This document shows positions 41,688 through 51,180 of a stretch of DNA of 64,000 bases, piece by piece. Where the stretch lies: assembly GCF_021117345.1 (NCBI RefSeq), contig NZ_CP088261.1:2046001-2110000 (forward strand). The letters run 5' to 3'. The stretch's first letter is position 1. Each line of letters starts with the position of its first letter. This stretch comes from Microbacterium sp. cx-55. GTDB taxonomy: Bacteria; Actinomycetota; Actinomycetes; Actinomycetales; Microbacteriaceae. The notes under the pieces were generated by a model, which saw only the letters and a program-made list of their open reading frames with translations, ran no database searches and was not told where the DNA came from. A program made the translations under genes and the position numbers.

Positions 41688-43082
41688 GTGGCTGACGACG
41701 ACGACCGGAGCCCCGAGGAACAGTTCCAAGAACTGCTCCGGCAGTTGTTCGGCGCGGAGGGGATCGACCCCGCGCAGCTGCAGCAGCTCTCCAGCATGGG
41801 CATCGACCCGGCGATGATGCAGCAGATGATGCGGCAGATGCAGTCCGCGTTCGTGTCCGGCGACGGCTCGATCTCGTGGGACGAAGCCCAGCGGCAGGCC
41901 CTGCACATCGCGAACCAGAGCGACCTCGGCGTCGGCTCGGGCGCGCGGGCCGATCTCGACCAGGCATTCACCCTGGCGACCCTGTGGCTCAGCGAAGCGA
42001 CCACGATCTCCGACCTCGGCGAACCCGCCCGCGCGATCACACGCGGGGCGTGGGTCGAGGCGACGATGCCGGTCTGGCGCGAACTCGCCGAGCCCGTCGC
42101 GTCCAGCATCGCCGATGCGCTGACCGCGACCCTCTCCGACCAGCTGCCCGAAGACATGCAGGGCATGTTGCAGGGCGCCGGGCGGATGATGCGGACGATC
42201 GGCGGGTCGCTCTTCGCCAGCCAGCTCGGGCAGGTCGTCGGACGCCTGTCGACCGAGGTCGTCAGCGGCGGCGACGTCGGCATTCCGCTCATGCCGTCCG
42301 GCTCGGCCGCGATCCTGCCGCAGAACTTCGCCGACTTCGGGGCGGGGCTCGAGATCCCGGACGATCAGCTCGCCCTCTACGTCGCCGCCCGCGAACTCGC
42401 GCACGCCCGGCTGTTCCGCCACGCCAAGTGGCTGCGCCTGGACGTCATCGCACAGGTGACCGAGTTCGCCCGCGGAATCCGCGTCGACACGAGCGCGCTC
42501 GAAGACCTCGCCGCCCGCTTCGATCCGTCGCAGCCCGAAGAGCTGCAGCGGGCGCTCGAGAGCGGCGCACTGCTGCCCGAACGCTCCGAGCAGCAGACTC
42601 AGGCGCTGACGCGTCTGGAGAACCTGCTGGCCCTCATCGAGGGCTGGGTCGACGTGGTCACCGCCGACGCCACGTCGCGACTGCCGAGTGCCGACAAGGT
42701 CGCCGAGGTCGTCCGTCGCCGTCGCGCGGTCGGCGGACCCGCCGAGAAGGCGCTGGGTTCGCTCGTCGGTCTCGAGCTGCGTCCGCGCCGGATGCGGGAA
42801 GCCGCGGCCATGTGGCGGGCTGTCACCGACGCGGTCGGCGTCTCCGCTCGCGACGCGCTCTGGGACTACCCCGACCTGATGCCGAGTTCCTCGGACATCG
42901 ACGACCCGGCGGCCCTCATCGCCCTCCTGGGCGCGCGGGCACGCGGCGAGCAGCCGGAGCCCGACGAGTTCGACCAGGCCCTGGAACAACTCCTGGCCGA
43001 CGAGGGGCGCAGCAACGGCGACCCGGACTCCGCACCGGACGACCGTCCGGACGACGGCCGGAACGGACCCGCACCGGTCTGA
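41688..43082 (+). CDS. Zinc-dependent metalloprotease-like protein (DUF2342)
   Basis: A 464-residue actinobacterial DUF2342/zincin-like protein (Rv3195 type). An acidic N-terminal segment with Gln/Met-rich stretches (AMMQQMMRQMQ, near 48) precedes the core. The segment ARELAHARLFRHAKWL (near 233) sits where the zincin-like HExxH region would be expected, but the classical HExxH is not present. The catalytic activity is therefore uncertain. The C-terminal ~30 residues are Asp/Pro-rich. It begins with GTG after GAAAGG and is divergent from the PDZ protease. Confidence 0.82.
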   Translation: MADDDDRSPEEQFQELLRQLFGAEGIDPAQLQQLSSMGIDPAMMQQMMRQMQSAFVSGDGSISWDEAQRQALHIANQSDLGVGSGARADLDQAFTLATLWLSEATTISDLGEPARAITRGAWVEATMPVWRELAEPVASSIADALTATLSDQLPEDMQGMLQGAGRMMRTIGGSLFASQLGQVVGRLSTEVVSGGDVGIPLMPSGSAAILPQNFADFGAGLEIPDDQLALYVAARELAHARLFRHAKWLRLDVIAQVTEFARGIRVDTSALEDLAARFDPSQPEELQRALESGALLPERSEQQTQALTRLENLLALIEGWVDVVTADATSRLPSADKVAEVVRRRRAVGGPAEKALGSLVGLELRPRRMREAAAMWRAVTDAVGVSARDALWDYPDLMPSSSDIDDPAALIALLGARARGEQPEPDEFDQALEQLLADEGRSNGDPDSAPDDRPDDGRNGPAPV

Positions 43083-43162
43083 CTTGTCCTCCCCCGGGCG
43101 CGGAGGCGACCACATCCTGTGGACAACGGTCGCCTCCTCCCGGGACCGCACAGAATCGGGTC

Positions 43163-43996
43163 ATGCTCCGACTCGACCCCGCGCATCCGCCCGCCTGGCG
43201 TGACGAGACCGCCCTGCAGTTCGGGATCGACGGTGTCCTCGTGCTCGAACACGTCGAGGCCTGGCACGAGATCCTGTTGCATTCACTCGAGTCGGGGATG
43301 ACCGCATCCGATGCAATATCCATCGCCGGCGGCTACGGGGTTCCGCCCGCGGACGTGACGGCCTTCCTCCACCGGCTGCGTCCGGTGCTCGTGACGCGGC
43401 ACGACGCTCCGCGAATCTACCTCGACGTCGCCGAGACCTTCCCGCATCCGGTCGGAGCCGATGCCGCGCAGATCCTGGCCGCCGATTTCGAGCTCGCGCA
43501 AGAACCCGCATCCGATGTGACGACCGTGTTCGTCGCCGCACATCTCGTGCACCCGCAGCGCGCCCTGTCGGTCGCCCGCAGCGGGGCGCCGCACCTGCCC
43601 GTCGTCTTCACGGGCGATCGCGCCACGATCGGGCCGCTCCTGCAGGCCGGGTCCGGTCCCTGCCTAGGCTGCTCGGTCGCGCACCGACGGGCCGCCGACC
43701 CGGCGTGGCCGAGCGTCGCCGCTCAGCTGCTGGGCAGACCCGCCGCTCCCGTCGCGCCCGGCTTCCTCGCCGAAGCGCTGGGCTTCGCCGCGCGCGTGCT
43801 CAGCGGGCGGGGCGGGCCCCGTAGCCGCTCGCACGCGGTGACGATCGACGCGCGGACCCTCCGCCGGACGTGGGCCGCGCAGTCTGTTCATCCAGAATGC
43901 GGTTGCCGATCTCTTGAAGGAACCGCGACCGTTGCCGCATCCCCCGTGCGGACGCTTCCGCCCACGAGAGCGACAGCGTACGCGCGGCCCGCGTGA
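43163..43996 (+). CDS. TOMM cyclodehydratase-like protein (Rv3196 type)
   Basis: A 277-residue protein that resembles the N-terminal and zinc-binding parts of azoline-forming cyclodehydratases. The segment GPCLGCSVAHRR (near 173), then DPAWPSVAAQL, and a final HPECGCR (near 239) supply paired CxxC and CxC-type zinc ligands as in those enzymes. No YcaO or dehydrogenase partner lies nearby, so a peptide-modifying role is doubtful. M. tuberculosis has an uncharacterised gene (Rv3196) at the matching position. The start is leaderless-type, with CAGAAT (43151-43156) six bases before the ATG. The last 197 bases overlap the antisense end of uvrD2. Confidence 0.65.
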   Translation: MLRLDPAHPPAWRDETALQFGIDGVLVLEHVEAWHEILLHSLESGMTASDAISIAGGYGVPPADVTAFLHRLRPVLVTRHDAPRIYLDVAETFPHPVGADAAQILAADFELAQEPASDVTTVFVAAHLVHPQRALSVARSGAPHLPVVFTGDRATIGPLLQAGSGPCLGCSVAHRRAADPAWPSVAAQLLGRPAAPVAPGFLAEALGFAARVLSGRGGPRSRSHAVTIDARTLRRTWAAQSVHPECGCRSLEGTATVAASPVRTLPPTRATAYARPA

Positions 43997-45560
43997 TCCC
44001 CACGTACGCCAGCCGGCGTTCTTCATCGATCTGCTCGAACCCCTGCGCGTAGGAGATCGGCAGCAAGCCCTCCGCGAGGCCGACCAGGTGCACGTGGTCC
44101 CACTCCAGCCCCTTCGCCGCGTGCAACGTCGCGAGGGTCACCGTGGCGAGCGACGGTTCGTGCTGATCCTTCGCGCGAGCCATCAGTTTGTCGGTGAAAG
44201 AGCGCAGCGTCGCGTCGGGGCCCTCGTCATCGGCGAGCCGCAGGATCGCGGATCGCGCCTCCCACGCGTCGCGCAACGCCCCGCCCGCGGGCGGTGGTTC
44301 GTTCGTGAGCCCGAGCGAGCGCAGCACATCGCGGACGCTGTCGCGGAAGCCGCTCTCCAGAGGTGCGACCGACGCCGCGCGGAGCGCCATCACGGCCTGC
44401 CGCACCTCGGGCTGGTCGAAGAACCGTCGACCGCCGAGCACCGTGGTGGGCACGCCCTGATCGGCGAGCGCCGTCAGCAGCTCCGCGGACTGCGCGTGCG
44501 CACGGTAGAGGATGGCGATCTGACGCGCATCGACCCCGGAATCGAGCTGGGCGCGGATGCGGCGCGCCACGCCCGCGGCCTCGTGTGCGTCGTCGTCGTA
44601 ACGCACCAGCACGGGCGCCGGCGCGTCGAGCCCGCGGTCGGTGTCCAGATGCAGCGCACCGGGTCGTCCGCGCATCAGCGCGTTCGCCGTGCGGAGCACC
44701 GGCTCATCGCTGCGGTAGTTGCGCTCGAGGCGGAACGTGCGGGCATCCGGGTACTGGCGGGCGAACCCGAGTAGATGGGAGGCGTCCGCGCCGGCGAAGG
44801 AGTAGATGGTCTGGCTCGCATCCCCCACGACGCAGAGGTCGCGGCGATCGCCGAGCCATAGTTCCAGGAGACGGTTCTGCAGGGGCGACACGTCCTGGAA
44901 CTCGTCGACCGTGAAGTGCCGGTACTGCTCACGCACCGCCTGCGAGACGCGGGGTTCCGCCTCGATCATGCCGGCGCAGGCGAGCAGGACGTCTTCGAAG
45001 TCGAGCTGATGCCGCTCGTCCTTGACCTTCTCGTACGAGCGGTGGAGGTCCCGGATGGCGCCGAGATCGAGCGACCCGACGCCGGTCCCCCGATCGGAGA
45101 CGTACTGGTCGATGCTGCGCATCGTGACCTTGCGCCATTCGATTCCGGAGGCCACGTCGCGGAGCGTGGCGGTGTCGGGATGGAGCCCGATGACCTCCGC
45201 CGCCTGCGCGAGCAGCCGCACCTTGTTGTCGACGATCGCGGGAGCCGACGATCCGGCGACGACCGGCCAGAAGAAGTTCAACTGGGCGAGAGCCGCGGCG
45301 TGGAACGTGCGCGCGGCGACCCCTTCGATGCCGAGGGCGCGCAGACGCCCGCGCATCTCGCCGGCCGCCTTCGCGGTGAAGGTCACCGCCATCACGCGGC
45401 CCGGCGAGTACGTGCCGCTTTCCACGCCGTAGGCGATCCGGCGCGTGATGACTCGGGTCTTTCCGGTACCCGCGCCGGCGAGCACGCACACCGGTCCGCG
45501 GACGGCGAGCACGGCCTCGCGCTGGTGGTCGTCGAGGCCGGCGAGAGTGGTCTCGCTCAC
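43800..45560 (-). CDS. uvrD2: ATP-dependent DNA helicase UvrD2 (short form)
   Basis: A 586-residue superfamily 1A 3'-5' helicase for DNA repair. Walker A is GAGTGKTRV (29-37), motif II VDEFQDVSPLQN (~215), motif III GDASQTIYSFAGAD (~244), motif IV FRLERNYRSDEPV (~270) and motif VI YVGITRAARTLSLSW (~545). The C-terminus stops at LQEIGNRILDEQ plus a short Ser/Arg tail, lacking the HRDC domain and cysteine module of the 700-residue mycobacterial enzyme. The GTG start overlaps the nudC stop by GTGA. The 3' end overlaps the convergent cyclodehydratase-like gene by 197 bases. Confidence 0.93.
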   Translation of the reverse strand: MSETTLAGLDDHQREAVLAVRGPVCVLAGAGTGKTRVITRRIAYGVESGTYSPGRVMAVTFTAKAAGEMRGRLRALGIEGVAARTFHAAALAQLNFFWPVVAGSSAPAIVDNKVRLLAQAAEVIGLHPDTATLRDVASGIEWRKVTMRSIDQYVSDRGTGVGSLDLGAIRDLHRSYEKVKDERHQLDFEDVLLACAGMIEAEPRVSQAVREQYRHFTVDEFQDVSPLQNRLLELWLGDRRDLCVVGDASQTIYSFAGADASHLLGFARQYPDARTFRLERNYRSDEPVLRTANALMRGRPGALHLDTDRGLDAPAPVLVRYDDDAHEAAGVARRIRAQLDSGVDARQIAILYRAHAQSAELLTALADQGVPTTVLGGRRFFDQPEVRQAVMALRAASVAPLESGFRDSVRDVLRSLGLTNEPPPAGGALRDAWEARSAILRLADDEGPDATLRSFTDKLMARAKDQHEPSLATVTLATLHAAKGLEWDHVHLVGLAEGLLPISYAQGFEQIDEERRLAYVGITRAARTLSLSWAEASARGMRQRSRFLQEIGNRILDEQTARPTSGGGSARRSSPRASGYGARPAR

Positions 45561-46465
45561 GCCGCGGACTCCGCCCAGTCGAGGATCAGCCGGTACGCGA
45601 TCGAGGCCGTCCCGGGCAGGGTGAACTCGCCGCGTCCCGCGAACGCCTCGAGGATCTCGGCGCGGGTGAACCAACGGATCTCGAGGATCTCCTCGCCGTC
45701 GGCACGGGCCACGTCGTCGTCGTGTGCCGCGGCGTGAAATCCGAGCATGAGCGAGCGCGGGTACGGCCACGCCTGCGAGCCGCGGTAGCGCACGTCCACG
45801 ACGTCGATGCCCGCTTCCTCCACGAGTTCTCGAGCGACCGCGGCCTCCAGCGACTCCCCTGCCTCCACGAACCCGGCGAAGCACGAGTAGCGTCCGGCCG
45901 GCCAAGCCGCGTTCGATCCGAGGAGAAGCCGGTCGGGGTCGATCGCGCTGGTCACCGCGACGATCACCGCGGGGTCCGTCCGCGGGAAGTGCTGACGCCC
46001 GCAATGCGGGCAGCGACGCACCCAGCCCGCCTGTTCGAGATGCGTCCGCGTGCCGCACGCGGGGCAGAAGGGAGCGTCGAGCAACCATCGCCCGAGACTC
46101 AGTGCCTCGATCGCGAACGCCGCATCTGTCGTGTCGAGCTCGCCCCCGACGACTCGCACCGCCGCCCAGTCGGACACGTCCAGCGCGGGCTCGGGCGCGT
46201 CGGCTCCGAACACCGCGGCCAGCACGCCCGCGCCGTCGCGTCGACCGAGCAACGCCCACTCGGGTTCGCCCGGGACGTCCTCCGGCCGGACGAACGCCAG
46301 ACGCGCGGGCGCGGCCAGGGGAACGCGGTCTCCGTGCACCACGAGCACGAGCGTCGACGGGTTCGCGCGGAGTTCGGCGAGGATCTGCGGACGAACGCGT
46401 TCCTCGGCTGCCCGGTCGATACCGGCGCCGGCGAATGCCGGTGGGGTGGTTCCGGATGCGGTCAC
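45557..46465 (-). CDS. nudC: NADH pyrophosphatase / NAD-cap decapping Nudix enzyme
   Basis: A 302-residue NudC. It has an N-terminal domain, then a zinc ribbon CPACG and CPHCG (near 150), then the Nudix box GFVEAGESLEAAVARELVEE (~200). The NudC-specific SQPWPFPxS motif appears as SQAWPYPRSLM (~232). It cleaves NAD(H) and can remove NAD caps from RNA. The GTG at 46465 is preferred over an upstream ATG because a strong GAGGAGG lies just before it. It overlaps uvrD2 by four bases and is divergent from the phosphotransferase gene. Confidence 0.94.
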   Translation of the reverse strand: MTASGTTPPAFAGAGIDRAAEERVRPQILAELRANPSTLVLVVHGDRVPLAAPARLAFVRPEDVPGEPEWALLGRRDGAGVLAAVFGADAPEPALDVSDWAAVRVVGGELDTTDAAFAIEALSLGRWLLDAPFCPACGTRTHLEQAGWVRRCPHCGRQHFPRTDPAVIVAVTSAIDPDRLLLGSNAAWPAGRYSCFAGFVEAGESLEAAVARELVEEAGIDVVDVRYRGSQAWPYPRSLMLGFHAAAHDDDVARADGEEILEIRWFTRAEILEAFAGRGEFTLPGTASIAYRLILDWAESAA

Positions 46466-46527
46466 CGTTACCTCCTCGACGGGCGTGGCTCCCGGATCCG
46501 CCCGGGCGTTCGACCTACCCTGAAGGC

Positions 46528-47838
46528 ATGCCACGCTCTCCTCTCACTCTAGCCGCGTCGGTGACGGCGGCTCTGCCGGGAGCCAACGTCGTGAGCGCTC
46601 GTGGCCTCGGCTCGAGCGACGGGCGGATCGCCTCCGCGGTCGCCGACCTCGACGACGGCAGCCGCGTCGTCGTGCGCGTCGGCGGCGACGACGAACCCGG
46701 CCGCGCGCTCGTCGCGGAGGCACGGGTGCTGGGCGCCCTGTCGGCCGGGGTGCGAAGTCTGCTGCCCTTCCGCGCACCGCAGCTCCTGGGCGAAGTGGGT
46801 GTCGCGGGTGGCGGGCGCGCGGTCGTCGCGGACTTCCTCGACGGTTACCGCGTGGACGCGGCCGACGTGCCCGCGGGGCCGGGTTTCGCGACGCTCCTCG
46901 GCACCGCGATCGCCGCGGTGCACGATCTTCCCGTCACGGTCATCCGCGCGGAGGGCTTTCCGGTTCGTTCCTCCGACCAGGTGCAGGCCGAGACCGCGCG
47001 CCTTCTCGAGCGCGCATCCGCCACCGGGCGGGTGCCGCAGACCCTCCGCGACCGCTGGCGTCACGCCGTCGAAGACGACAGCCTGTGGCGCTTCGAGTCG
47101 ACCGTCGTGCTCGGCGGAGTCGAGGCGGGCTCGTTCGTCTTCGCCGACCAGGGCGAGGACGCGATTCCCACGGTGGTCGGACTTCTGGACTGGTCGGGGC
47201 TCTCGATCGGCGATCCCGCGGTCGACCTCCGCTGGGTCGCGAATGCACCGCTCGCGGCGGAGGACGTGCACGAGGCCTACGTGGCCGCATCCCACCGCTC
47301 GGCGGACGCTCACCTGATGGCGCGGGCACGACTGCTTGCCGAACTCGAGTTCGCGAAGTGGCTCGTCCACGGCCACGACGAGCAGGACGAGACGATCATG
47401 CAGGACGCCGAGCGGCTCCTCGCTTCGCTCGCCGACGCCACCGCCGACACCGACCTGGTGCGTCCGGATGGTCCGGATGTCGACGACGCGATCGCGTTGC
47501 TCGATCGGGTGCCGGCGGCGGCCGACACCGGGATCGACACGTCGATGCACACGGATGCGTACGATCCCGCCGAGCTCGGCGCCTACCTCGACGACGCCGC
47601 GCGCACCGACCGTGGCGACGACGACGCGGAGTCGATCCCCACGCTGCCGGTCGATCTCTCGGAATGGACCGTCACGCCCGACCTCGCCCCGCGCGAGAAG
47701 GCCGCTGCCGAAACGTCGCCGGCGACCGAGGCACCGTCGACAGCAGCCGCCGAGCCCGCGACCCTCGACGAGTCGGACGACCACGCCGAGGCCGCCCGCG
47801 CGTCCCGCGCGGCGCTCCGCCGGTGGAGCCAGTCCTGA
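46528..47838 (+). CDS. Phosphotransferase-family protein with a disordered tail
   Basis: A 436-residue protein with an APH/choline-kinase-like fold. ATP-site and substrate-side segments are visible at SRVVVRVGG (~43) and LLDWSGLSIGDPAVDLRWV (~232), which holds the metal-binding Asp of the family's DFG-like region, although the usual Brenner HxDxxxxN motif is not clear. The last ~140 residues are acidic and Ala/Thr-rich. Macrolide-phosphotransferase-like proteins occur in the same position next to the AdnAB locus in other actinobacteria. The true substrate is unknown. TACCCT lies six bases before the ATG. Confidence 0.75.
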   Translation: MPRSPLTLAASVTAALPGANVVSARGLGSSDGRIASAVADLDDGSRVVVRVGGDDEPGRALVAEARVLGALSAGVRSLLPFRAPQLLGEVGVAGGGRAVVADFLDGYRVDAADVPAGPGFATLLGTAIAAVHDLPVTVIRAEGFPVRSSDQVQAETARLLERASATGRVPQTLRDRWRHAVEDDSLWRFESTVVLGGVEAGSFVFADQGEDAIPTVVGLLDWSGLSIGDPAVDLRWVANAPLAAEDVHEAYVAASHRSADAHLMARARLLAELEFAKWLVHGHDEQDETIMQDAERLLASLADATADTDLVRPDGPDVDDAIALLDRVPAAADTGIDTSMHTDAYDPAELGAYLDDAARTDRGDDDAESIPTLPVDLSEWTVTPDLAPREKAAAETSPATEAPSTAAAEPATLDESDDHAEAARASRAALRRWSQS

Positions 47839-47852
47839 GGCGGACGCCGCCT
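47838..47852. terminator. Small GC hairpin after the phosphotransferase gene
   Basis: AGGCGG (47838-47843) pairs with CCGCCT (47847-47852) around ACG, overlapping the end of the phosphotransferase gene and 28 bases from the convergent adnB stop. The stem is short and there is no T tract, so it is a weak terminator candidate only. Confidence 0.3.
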
Positions 47853-47880
47853 GGCCACACCGGCGCGACCGTGCGGTGCA

Positions 47881-50800
47881 TCATCCGCGGATGATGCGGT
47901 CCTCCGCAACATAGAAGAGCGCCACGTCGATCTCGTCGAGCGGTACGCCGTGACGCTCGTGGTATGCGCGCCGGTACAGCTCCAGCTGCACCATCCGCTC
48001 GCGTACCTCCGCGTCACCGCGGGGCGCGCGACCGGTCTTCCAGTCCACGATCTCGATGCGCCCGCCGCGGTCCGCGCGCCGGTACACCGCGTCGAGTTTG
48101 CACACCACGACATGCGCGCGGCCGTCGAGCCCCACGTGCCGGAAATCGATCTCGGTCTCGACCTCGATGGGTTTCAACGCCCCCCACTCGGATGCCTCGA
48201 ACGCGGCGACGAGGCGATCGAACTCCGCATCCGGACCGCTGTCATCGTCGGACGACGGGAAGAGCGCGTCGTCGAGCGATGCCATCGCGCTCACACCGGC
48301 ACGCTGCTCGACCCACGCGTGGAAGCGGGTGCCGAGCGTCGTCTCGACGTACGGACGCTCCGGGAGCGGCCGCTCGAAGGCGGCGACAGCCGCCGCGTAG
48401 TCGGAGACGAAATCCTTGTACGCCGACGCCGGGATCCGCACCGGCGCCTCTCCCACGACCGGCCGGAGTCGCTCGTCACGTTCGGCGAGCAGCAGCGCGA
48501 GCTCGTCGTCGGGGTGCGCGCGCTCCATCGCCTGTGCCCCCTCGACCGCCGCGGCCGCGGCCGTCACCGCCGTTCGCCGCGCGCCGAGCGGGTCGATCGG
48601 CCAGTCCAGCGTGCGCACCAGATCGGCGTACGGGTCATCGCCCGGCTCGAGCGCGGGCGGTGCCATCCCGAGCGCATCTCCGATCTCGAGGAGGAACCGA
48701 CTGAGGTCACGCGGTCGACGCGTGCCCGCCCAGAACGAACCGCTGAGCAGCAGGTGGTCTCGTGCGCGCGTCACCGCCACGTACGCCAGCCGGCGGTCTT
48801 CGTCGAGCGTGCGCGCGCGATGCGCCTCGATGAACTCGTCGCGGCCGCGCTTGAGCGCTTGCTGCGTCGGTGCGTCTCTCGCCTGCCAGCGATAGTCGGG
48901 CAGCCAAGCCGCATCTCCGCGGAACTCGTAGGGCAGCACCCCCGCGCCGAGCCAGCCGCGGGTCTCCCGCGGCGACGTCGGCAGCTCGCCCTCGACGAGT
49001 CTCACCACCGCGACCGCATCCCACTCGAGTCCCTTCGACCCGTGGATCGTCAGCAGCTGCACGACGTCTTCTTCGGGCGGGTCGGTGCGCGGGGCCAGAT
49101 CGTCGCTGCGCTCGGCGTAGTCGAGCCACGCCAGCAGGCTCGTGATGCTGCCGTGCTCATCTGCGGAGAGGAACGCCCCGACCTCGTCGACGAACGCCCG
49201 GACCTGCGCCGACGCCGTGCGGGCGGGTCCGCGCGCCTCGTTCGCGGCGAGTTCGATGTCGAGGCGCAGCTCGATCTCGATCGCACGGATGAGCTCGGGG
49301 ATCGGCAGGGTGCCGGAGGCATGGCGGAGACCGGAGAACACGCCGGCGGCTTCGCGGAGGCGTTCTCGGGCATCGGGGGTGAACCCGGCGAGCCAGCCGT
49401 GATCGGCACGGTGACGGGAGAAGAACTCCAGGGCGTCGATCAGCGACCCGCGATCGTCGACGCCCGCGGCCCGCAGGCGCGCGAGAACGTCGGCCTCCAT
49501 CGGGGCTCCGGAGGCATCCAGACGCGCCAGGCGCCGCGACAGATCGCCGAGCGCGGCAAGATCCGCCACGCCGATCGACCACCGGGGACCGGAGAGCAAC
49601 CGGATGAGCGCCGAGCCGGCAGACGGGTCGCTCACCACGCGCAGGGCGCTCACGATGTCGACGATCTCGGGGGTGGTCAGCAACCCGCCGAGACCGAGCA
49701 TCCGATAGGGGATGCCGTGTCGAGCGAGGGCCTCCGCGAACCGCGGCATGTGCTTCTTCGCGCGGAAGAGGATCGCCCCGGTCGTCTGCTCCCCCGCGGC
49801 GGCGCGCTCGGCACGAACGCGAGCGAACCACCGGGCGACCGCGTCGGTCTCGGCGTCGAGGTCGGTCTCGGCCACGATCTGCACGTCCCCGGACGCGGCG
49901 CCCGGGCGGGCGCGAAGCTCCCCGACTGGCACGGCTGCCCGGGTCGCGAGCGGCGCGAGAACGGCGGTCGCCGCGGTCAGCACGACGGGGCTGTTGCGCC
50001 AGCTCGTCAGAAGACGGAACCGTTCGCACTCGCCGTCCGGGGCGAAGGCGCTCGGGAAGCCGTCGAGGTTGCCGGCGGACGCGCCCCGCCATCCGTAGAT
50101 CGCCTGGTGCGGATCGCCGACCGCCATCACGGCCGTGCCGCCGAAGAGCTGCGCGAGCAGGAGCGTCTGCACGACCGACGTGTCTTGGTACTCGTCGAGC
50201 AGCACCACACGGAAGCGGTCGCGCAGCTCCGCGGCGACCGCGGGATCGGCGTTCGCGATCTCGTACGCCCCCGAAACCTGATCGGCGAAGTCGATGACCC
50301 CGAGGCGGCGCTTGCGCTCGGCGTACTCGCGGGCGAGGCGCGCGAAAAGCGCCAGCCGATCGACGGCTGCCGCATCCGTTCGAACATCCGCGTAGACCGT
50401 GGTGCGCGCCGAATCCGAGGGCCGCTCGAGTACGTCTCGGAACCGCTCGGGGAATCGCTCCAGCACGTCCAGGTCGACGAGATTGTCGACGCTGTCTCGC
50501 GCGACCCGCAGCGCCTGGTCGACCAGGGTGCGGACGGACCCGTCGAACGCGTCGAGCGCCGGGTCGTCGGAGGCCAGCACGACACGGCGCATGAGCAGCC
50601 ACGCGGCGGATTCGGAGAGCACGACCGCCTCCGCGTCCCGGCCGATGCGCACGGCATGTTCGCGGACGATCGAATCGGCGAAGCTGTTATAGGTCGACAC
50701 CGTCGGGCGATCCAGCAGGTCATCGGCCGGCGCGGCGTCCGGAGCCTCACCGGGCGCACCCAGCGCATCGAGCGCATCCCGGCGCGCCGATTCGCCGCCG

Positions 50801-51180
50801 CCCTCCCGCTCGATGCGCCCGAACACCTCGAGCGCGCCGTCGGCGTGCAGGGCAGGGAGCTGCGCGAGGAGCCCCCGCCGTTCGAACTCCGCCAGCCGGA
50901 TGAGGCGTCGCTGCACTCGTTCGGCGAGTTCTCCGGAGGCCTTGCGCGTGAACGTCAAGCCGAGCACCTGATCGCGGCGGACGATCCCGTTGGCGACGAG
51001 CCACACGACACGCCCTGCCATCGTCTCGGTCTTGCCGCTGCCGGCGCCCGCGATCACGAGCGCGGGGCGAGCCGGGGACTCGATCACGGCGGTCTGCTCG
51101 GCCGTCGGCGGAAACTGCCCGAGAGCGGCGGCGATGGCGGCCGCACCGATGCGCGGCTCGTCGGCGGAGGCGGCGGTCAC
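47881..51180 (-). CDS. adnB: AdnB helicase-nuclease subunit
   Basis: A 1099-residue subunit of the AdnAB complex that resects double-strand breaks in actinobacteria, functionally like RecBCD/AddAB. The UvrD-type motor has Walker A GAGSGKTETM (45-54), motif II LLDEYQDTSVVQ (~330), AVGDPHQAIYGWRGA (~350) and VAVTRARDHLLLS (~808). A RecB-type nuclease with IEIVDWKTGRAPRGD (~1042) lies at the C-terminus. The length is essentially that of M. tuberculosis Rv3201c. The GTG at 51180 overlaps the adnA stop (GTGA), so the two chains are translated together, as expected for a stable heterodimer. Confidence 0.92.
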   Translation of the reverse strand: MTAASADEPRIGAAAIAAALGQFPPTAEQTAVIESPARPALVIAGAGSGKTETMAGRVVWLVANGIVRRDQVLGLTFTRKASGELAERVQRRLIRLAEFERRGLLAQLPALHADGALEVFGRIEREGGGESARRDALDALGAPGEAPDAAPADDLLDRPTVSTYNSFADSIVREHAVRIGRDAEAVVLSESAAWLLMRRVVLASDDPALDAFDGSVRTLVDQALRVARDSVDNLVDLDVLERFPERFRDVLERPSDSARTTVYADVRTDAAAVDRLALFARLAREYAERKRRLGVIDFADQVSGAYEIANADPAVAAELRDRFRVVLLDEYQDTSVVQTLLLAQLFGGTAVMAVGDPHQAIYGWRGASAGNLDGFPSAFAPDGECERFRLLTSWRNSPVVLTAATAVLAPLATRAAVPVGELRARPGAASGDVQIVAETDLDAETDAVARWFARVRAERAAAGEQTTGAILFRAKKHMPRFAEALARHGIPYRMLGLGGLLTTPEIVDIVSALRVVSDPSAGSALIRLLSGPRWSIGVADLAALGDLSRRLARLDASGAPMEADVLARLRAAGVDDRGSLIDALEFFSRHRADHGWLAGFTPDARERLREAAGVFSGLRHASGTLPIPELIRAIEIELRLDIELAANEARGPARTASAQVRAFVDEVGAFLSADEHGSITSLLAWLDYAERSDDLAPRTDPPEEDVVQLLTIHGSKGLEWDAVAVVRLVEGELPTSPRETRGWLGAGVLPYEFRGDAAWLPDYRWQARDAPTQQALKRGRDEFIEAHRARTLDEDRRLAYVAVTRARDHLLLSGSFWAGTRRPRDLSRFLLEIGDALGMAPPALEPGDDPYADLVRTLDWPIDPLGARRTAVTAAAAAVEGAQAMERAHPDDELALLLAERDERLRPVVGEAPVRIPASAYKDFVSDYAAAVAAFERPLPERPYVETTLGTRFHAWVEQRAGVSAMASLDDALFPSSDDDSGPDAEFDRLVAAFEASEWGALKPIEVETEIDFRHVGLDGRAHVVVCKLDAVYRRADRGGRIEIVDWKTGRAPRGDAEVRERMVQLELYRRAYHERHGVPLDEIDVALFYVAEDRIIRG

